64,000 nt of DNA from the NCBI GenBank assembly GCA_036405135.1, contig DASWYF010000038.1, forward strand, positions 22,514 to 86,513, written 5' to 3'. The DNA comes from Verrucomicrobiia bacterium. GTDB taxonomy: Bacteria; Verrucomicrobiota; Verrucomicrobiia; Limisphaerales; JAEYXS01. Every line of letters starts with the position of its first letter. Positions within the stretch are counted from its first letter, which is position 1. Shown here piece after piece: positions 61,786 through 64,000 of this stretch. The notes under the pieces are model-generated. The model was not told the origin of the DNA. It did no database searches and saw nothing but the letters and a program-made list of their open reading frames with translations. The position numbers were made by a program, and so were the translations under genes.

Positions 61786-63024
61786 TTACCACTTGAGCGC
61801 TTGCAGACGGCGAGCGACTTCTTCCGCGTTCGCGCGGCTGTTGAAGGACGAGATGCGGAAATAGCCTTCGCCCTTGGAGCCGAAGCCGCTGCCCGGGGTG
61901 ATGACTACGTTGGCTTCGTTCAGGATCTTATCGAAGGCTTGCCAGCTCGTGTAGCCCTTCGGCGTGCCTGCCCAGATGTAAGGTGCGTTCACACCGCCGT
62001 AAACTGGCAGACCGGCTTTCTCGGCAGCTGCGCGCAGGATCTTCGCATTGCCCATGTAGTGCTCAATGAGCGCTTTCACCTCTGCTTTGCCTTCCGGCGT
62101 GTAGAGGGCTTCGGCAGCGCGCTGGATGATGTAGCTCACGCCGTTGAACTTGGTGCTCATGCGGCGGTTCCAGAGCGGGTGCAGGGGCTTGTATTCACCC
62201 GAAGCTGTGGCAGCAAGCAAGGTCTTCGGAACCACGGTGAACGCGCAACGTGTGCCGGTGAAACCACCGTTCTTCGAGAAGCTGCGGAACTCGATGGCGC
62301 ATTCGCGCGCACCGGGGATCTCGTAGATGGAGTGCGGCAGGGACGGGTCGGAGATGTACGCCTCGTAGGCGGCATCATAAAGGATGATGGCCTTGTTCGC
62401 CAAAGCATACTTCACCCACGCTTCGAGCTGGGCCTTGGTGGCGACTGCGCCGGTCGGGTTATTCGGCGAGCAGAGGTAGATGACGTCCGCTTTTTCCTTC
62501 GGCGGCTCAGGCACGAAACCGTTCTGCGGTGTACAGGGCAGGTAGATGATGCCAGCGTAAGCGCCGGATTCATCGGCATCACCGGTGTGACCGGCCATCA
62601 CGTTCGTATCCACGTAGACGGGATATACGGGGTCAGAGATGGCGAGCTTGTTGTTGTGGCCGAGGACGTCAAGGATGCCGCCGCAATCGCACTTGGAACC
62701 GTCCGAAACGAACACTTCGTCATCGGCGACATCGAGACCGTGATCACGATAATCGTTCTGGGCGATGGCCTTGCGCAGAAATTCATAGCCTTGCTCAGGA
62801 CCATAGCCACGAAAAGTGGAGCGGTTGGCCATCTCGTCCACGGAAGCATGGAGTGCCTTCACCACAGAAGGAGGTAAGGGCTCGGTGACGTCGCCGATGC
62901 CGCAACGGATGAGGCGCTTGGCGGCTTCCGCATTGCCATCGGTAAAGACTTTCACGCGACGGGCGATCTCGGGGAACAGATAGCCAGCCTTCAGTTTCAA
63001 ATAGTTGTCATTCAGATATGCCAT
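61786..63024 (-). CDS. dapL: LL-diaminopimelate aminotransferase
   Basis: A 412-residue PLP enzyme that makes LL-diaminopimelate directly from tetrahydrodipicolinate, bypassing the succinylated or acetylated steps of lysine and peptidoglycan synthesis. [20 protein letters not shown] and [20 protein letters not shown] are hallmarks of Dap[21 protein letters not shown] is the fold-type I aminotransferase segment, and [16 protein letters not shown] carries the PLP Lys251. The length fits plant, chlamydial and other PVC DapL. It is a single gene with its own terminator. Confidence 0.95.
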   Translation of the reverse strand: MAYLNDNYLKLKAGYLFPEIARRVKVFTDGNAEAAKRLIRCGIGDVTEPLPPSVVKALHASVDEMANRSTFRGYGPEQGYEFLRKAIAQNDYRDHGLDVADDEVFVSDGSKCDCGGILDVLGHNNKLAISDPVYPVYVDTNVMAGHTGDADESGAYAGIIYLPCTPQNGFVPEPPKEKADVIYLCSPNNPTGAVATKAQLEAWVKYALANKAIILYDAAYEAYISDPSLPHSIYEIPGARECAIEFRSFSKNGGFTGTRCAFTVVPKTLLAATASGEYKPLHPLWNRRMSTKFNGVSYIIQRAAEALYTPEGKAEVKALIEHYMGNAKILRAAAEKAGLPVYGGVNAPYIWAGTPKGYTSWQAFDKILNEANVVITPGSGFGSKGEGYFRISSFNSRANAEEVARRLQALKW

Positions 63025-63165
63025 AACGAATCGCTTTCAAAACCAAACAATTAAGCCGCGCAGGATAGGGAACGGGAGCAAGGGACGCAAGAGCGGGAGA
63101 GACTTGGGAAAATGACAAATGACGGAAATCCGAATGACGAAGGAATGAGCAATTCCCAAGGCGAA

Positions 63166-63831
63166 CTACTGTTTCAGCAGACGTTTGCCGATGTGGTAGG
63201 CTAACAAAGCGCCGATCACGGGAAGTATGATGCCGTAAGCACTAGTGAAGTTTTCAGGTAAATCCTCACTTAGGGCGGTCGCTCCCATTGTCCAAGCGGT
63301 ATACAAAAAGAAGCAGCTGCAGGCCAGGAAGTGGCGATCTGCAGGCCAATTCACGCCAGTGGCTAAAGGATGAATCTCGCGATCAGAGGTCCATTTGGCT
63401 TCCAGCTTGCGATAAGTCCAAAACACCACGGGTGTCCAAAAGAGAACGAATATCACCATGGTGGTGGGGAAAAATGTTTCCGGCAGTAGCGACACAACAC
63501 CTGTGGACAAGATGATGATGATCCAAAAAATGCAGATGAGCATGATGATCCGGTCCGTCTTACCATCTGGGCGACGTAGGACACGTGTGGTCCAACGCGC
63601 ACAAAAGGCGGCAAAACCGGTCAGTAACAATTTGGAAAGGATGATGTCATCCCAACCTTTCTCATCTGACGGGGTCCATTCTCCATCAAACATTCCTGTT
63701 AAAATGGCTGCCCAAACCATGAATACGGCAAACGCCGTCAGGACGCGGATGAGATTGCGTGGCGGCAAGGCCGGATCGACTGGCTGGGCGGATTCCACTT
63801 TCCATTTAGAGTGTTGTGAGCCGGGCGGCAT
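63166..63831 (-). CDS. Membrane protein of unknown function
   Basis: A 221-residue protein with about six hydrophobic segments (LIRVLTAFAVFMVWAAIL, IIMLICIFWIIIILSTGVVS, MVIFVLFWTPVVFWTYRKL, FLACSCFFLYTAWTMGATAL, YGIILPVIGALLAYHIGKRL and a weaker second one). Between them is a loop with conserved-looking charges (LEAKWTSDREIHPLATGVNW). No known family was recognised, and no operon partner is visible. The ~25-residue N-terminus before the first helix is polar and may be cytoplasmic. Confidence 0.6.
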   Translation of the reverse strand: MPPGSQHSKWKVESAQPVDPALPPRNLIRVLTAFAVFMVWAAILTGMFDGEWTPSDEKGWDDIILSKLLLTGFAAFCARWTTRVLRRPDGKTDRIIMLICIFWIIIILSTGVVSLLPETFFPTTMVIFVLFWTPVVFWTYRKLEAKWTSDREIHPLATGVNWPADRHFLACSCFFLYTAWTMGATALSEDLPENFTSAYGIILPVIGALLAYHIGKRLLKQ

Positions 63832-64000
63832 GACAACAATAAAGGATTTTGTGATTCAGAATCAGTAGCAAACCACAGAGCTGAGCCAAGCGTACAAAAG
63901 GAGATGAATGGCGCGTGAAAGAACGCGCGTGGCGGTTTTCTTGATTTTGATTTAAGCGGTTGAGCGGTTGTTTTTAAGGTCAACGGGGGCCTGTGCTATC

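Overview
The window looks like a chromosomal stretch of a Verrucomicrobiota bacterium, most probably of the Limisphaerales/Pedosphaera type. The basis is very large exported proteins built from Calx-beta, delta-60, DUF11 and P-domain modules, a pseudopilin with the H-x-DG signature common in PVC bacteria, the LL-diaminopimelate aminotransferase (DapL) lysine route, and intergenic hairpin repeats of the kind seen in this phylum. No database search was possible, so the taxon is an inference from gene content.

Region 1 (1-26.9 kb) is a block of four giant secreted or surface proteins on the + strand. The first is cut by the left edge (matrixin-like tail followed by Thr-Asn-rich repeats). A ~1000-residue beta-rich protein and a ~5100-residue protein follow it with almost no spacing, so these three probably form one operon. 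The 5100-residue protein carries three PPC-like domains, about 15 Calx-beta domains, three blocks of exactly seven delta-60 repeats, DUF11 repeats and two P domains. After a strong terminator comes a 2027-residue metzincin-type metalloprotease with a similar tail. Three of the four end in a related C-terminal module.

Region 2 (26.9-36.2 kb) holds housekeeping and envelope genes: a small lipoprotein, a SurA/PpiD-like periplasmic folding factor, an RluA-type pseudouridine synthase, a LysE-type exporter with phosphatidylserine synthase, a DEDD exonuclease, an unusual acetyltransferase with a cyclic-nucleotide-binding domain, tRNA-Leu(CAG), a pseudopilin and a nucleotide-sugar epimerase.

Region 3 (36.4-50.3 kb) is a nuoBCDEFGHIJKLMN operon for respiratory complex I. 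nuoA is not next to it, a tRNA-Gln(CTG) gene lies antisense between nuoE and nuoF, and a perfect CRP/FNR-family palindrome lies upstream. The operon ends in a clear terminator.

Region 4 (50.3-64 kb) carries a TetA-like MFS transporter, a stand-alone protein resembling the N-terminal half of GyrB but without the ATP-binding motifs, and a divergent alkylation-repair pair (Ada-AraC-AlkA fusion and Ogt). Each gene of that pair has the same 19-bp sequence just upstream. After these come ilvD, a small CBM48 glycogen-binding protein, a large MASE1/CHASE hybrid histidine kinase, dapL and a membrane protein of unknown function. The most unusual items are the GyrB-like pseudo-ATPase, the paired 19-bp sites of the alkylation locus and the three predicted seven-bladed propellers in the giant protein.
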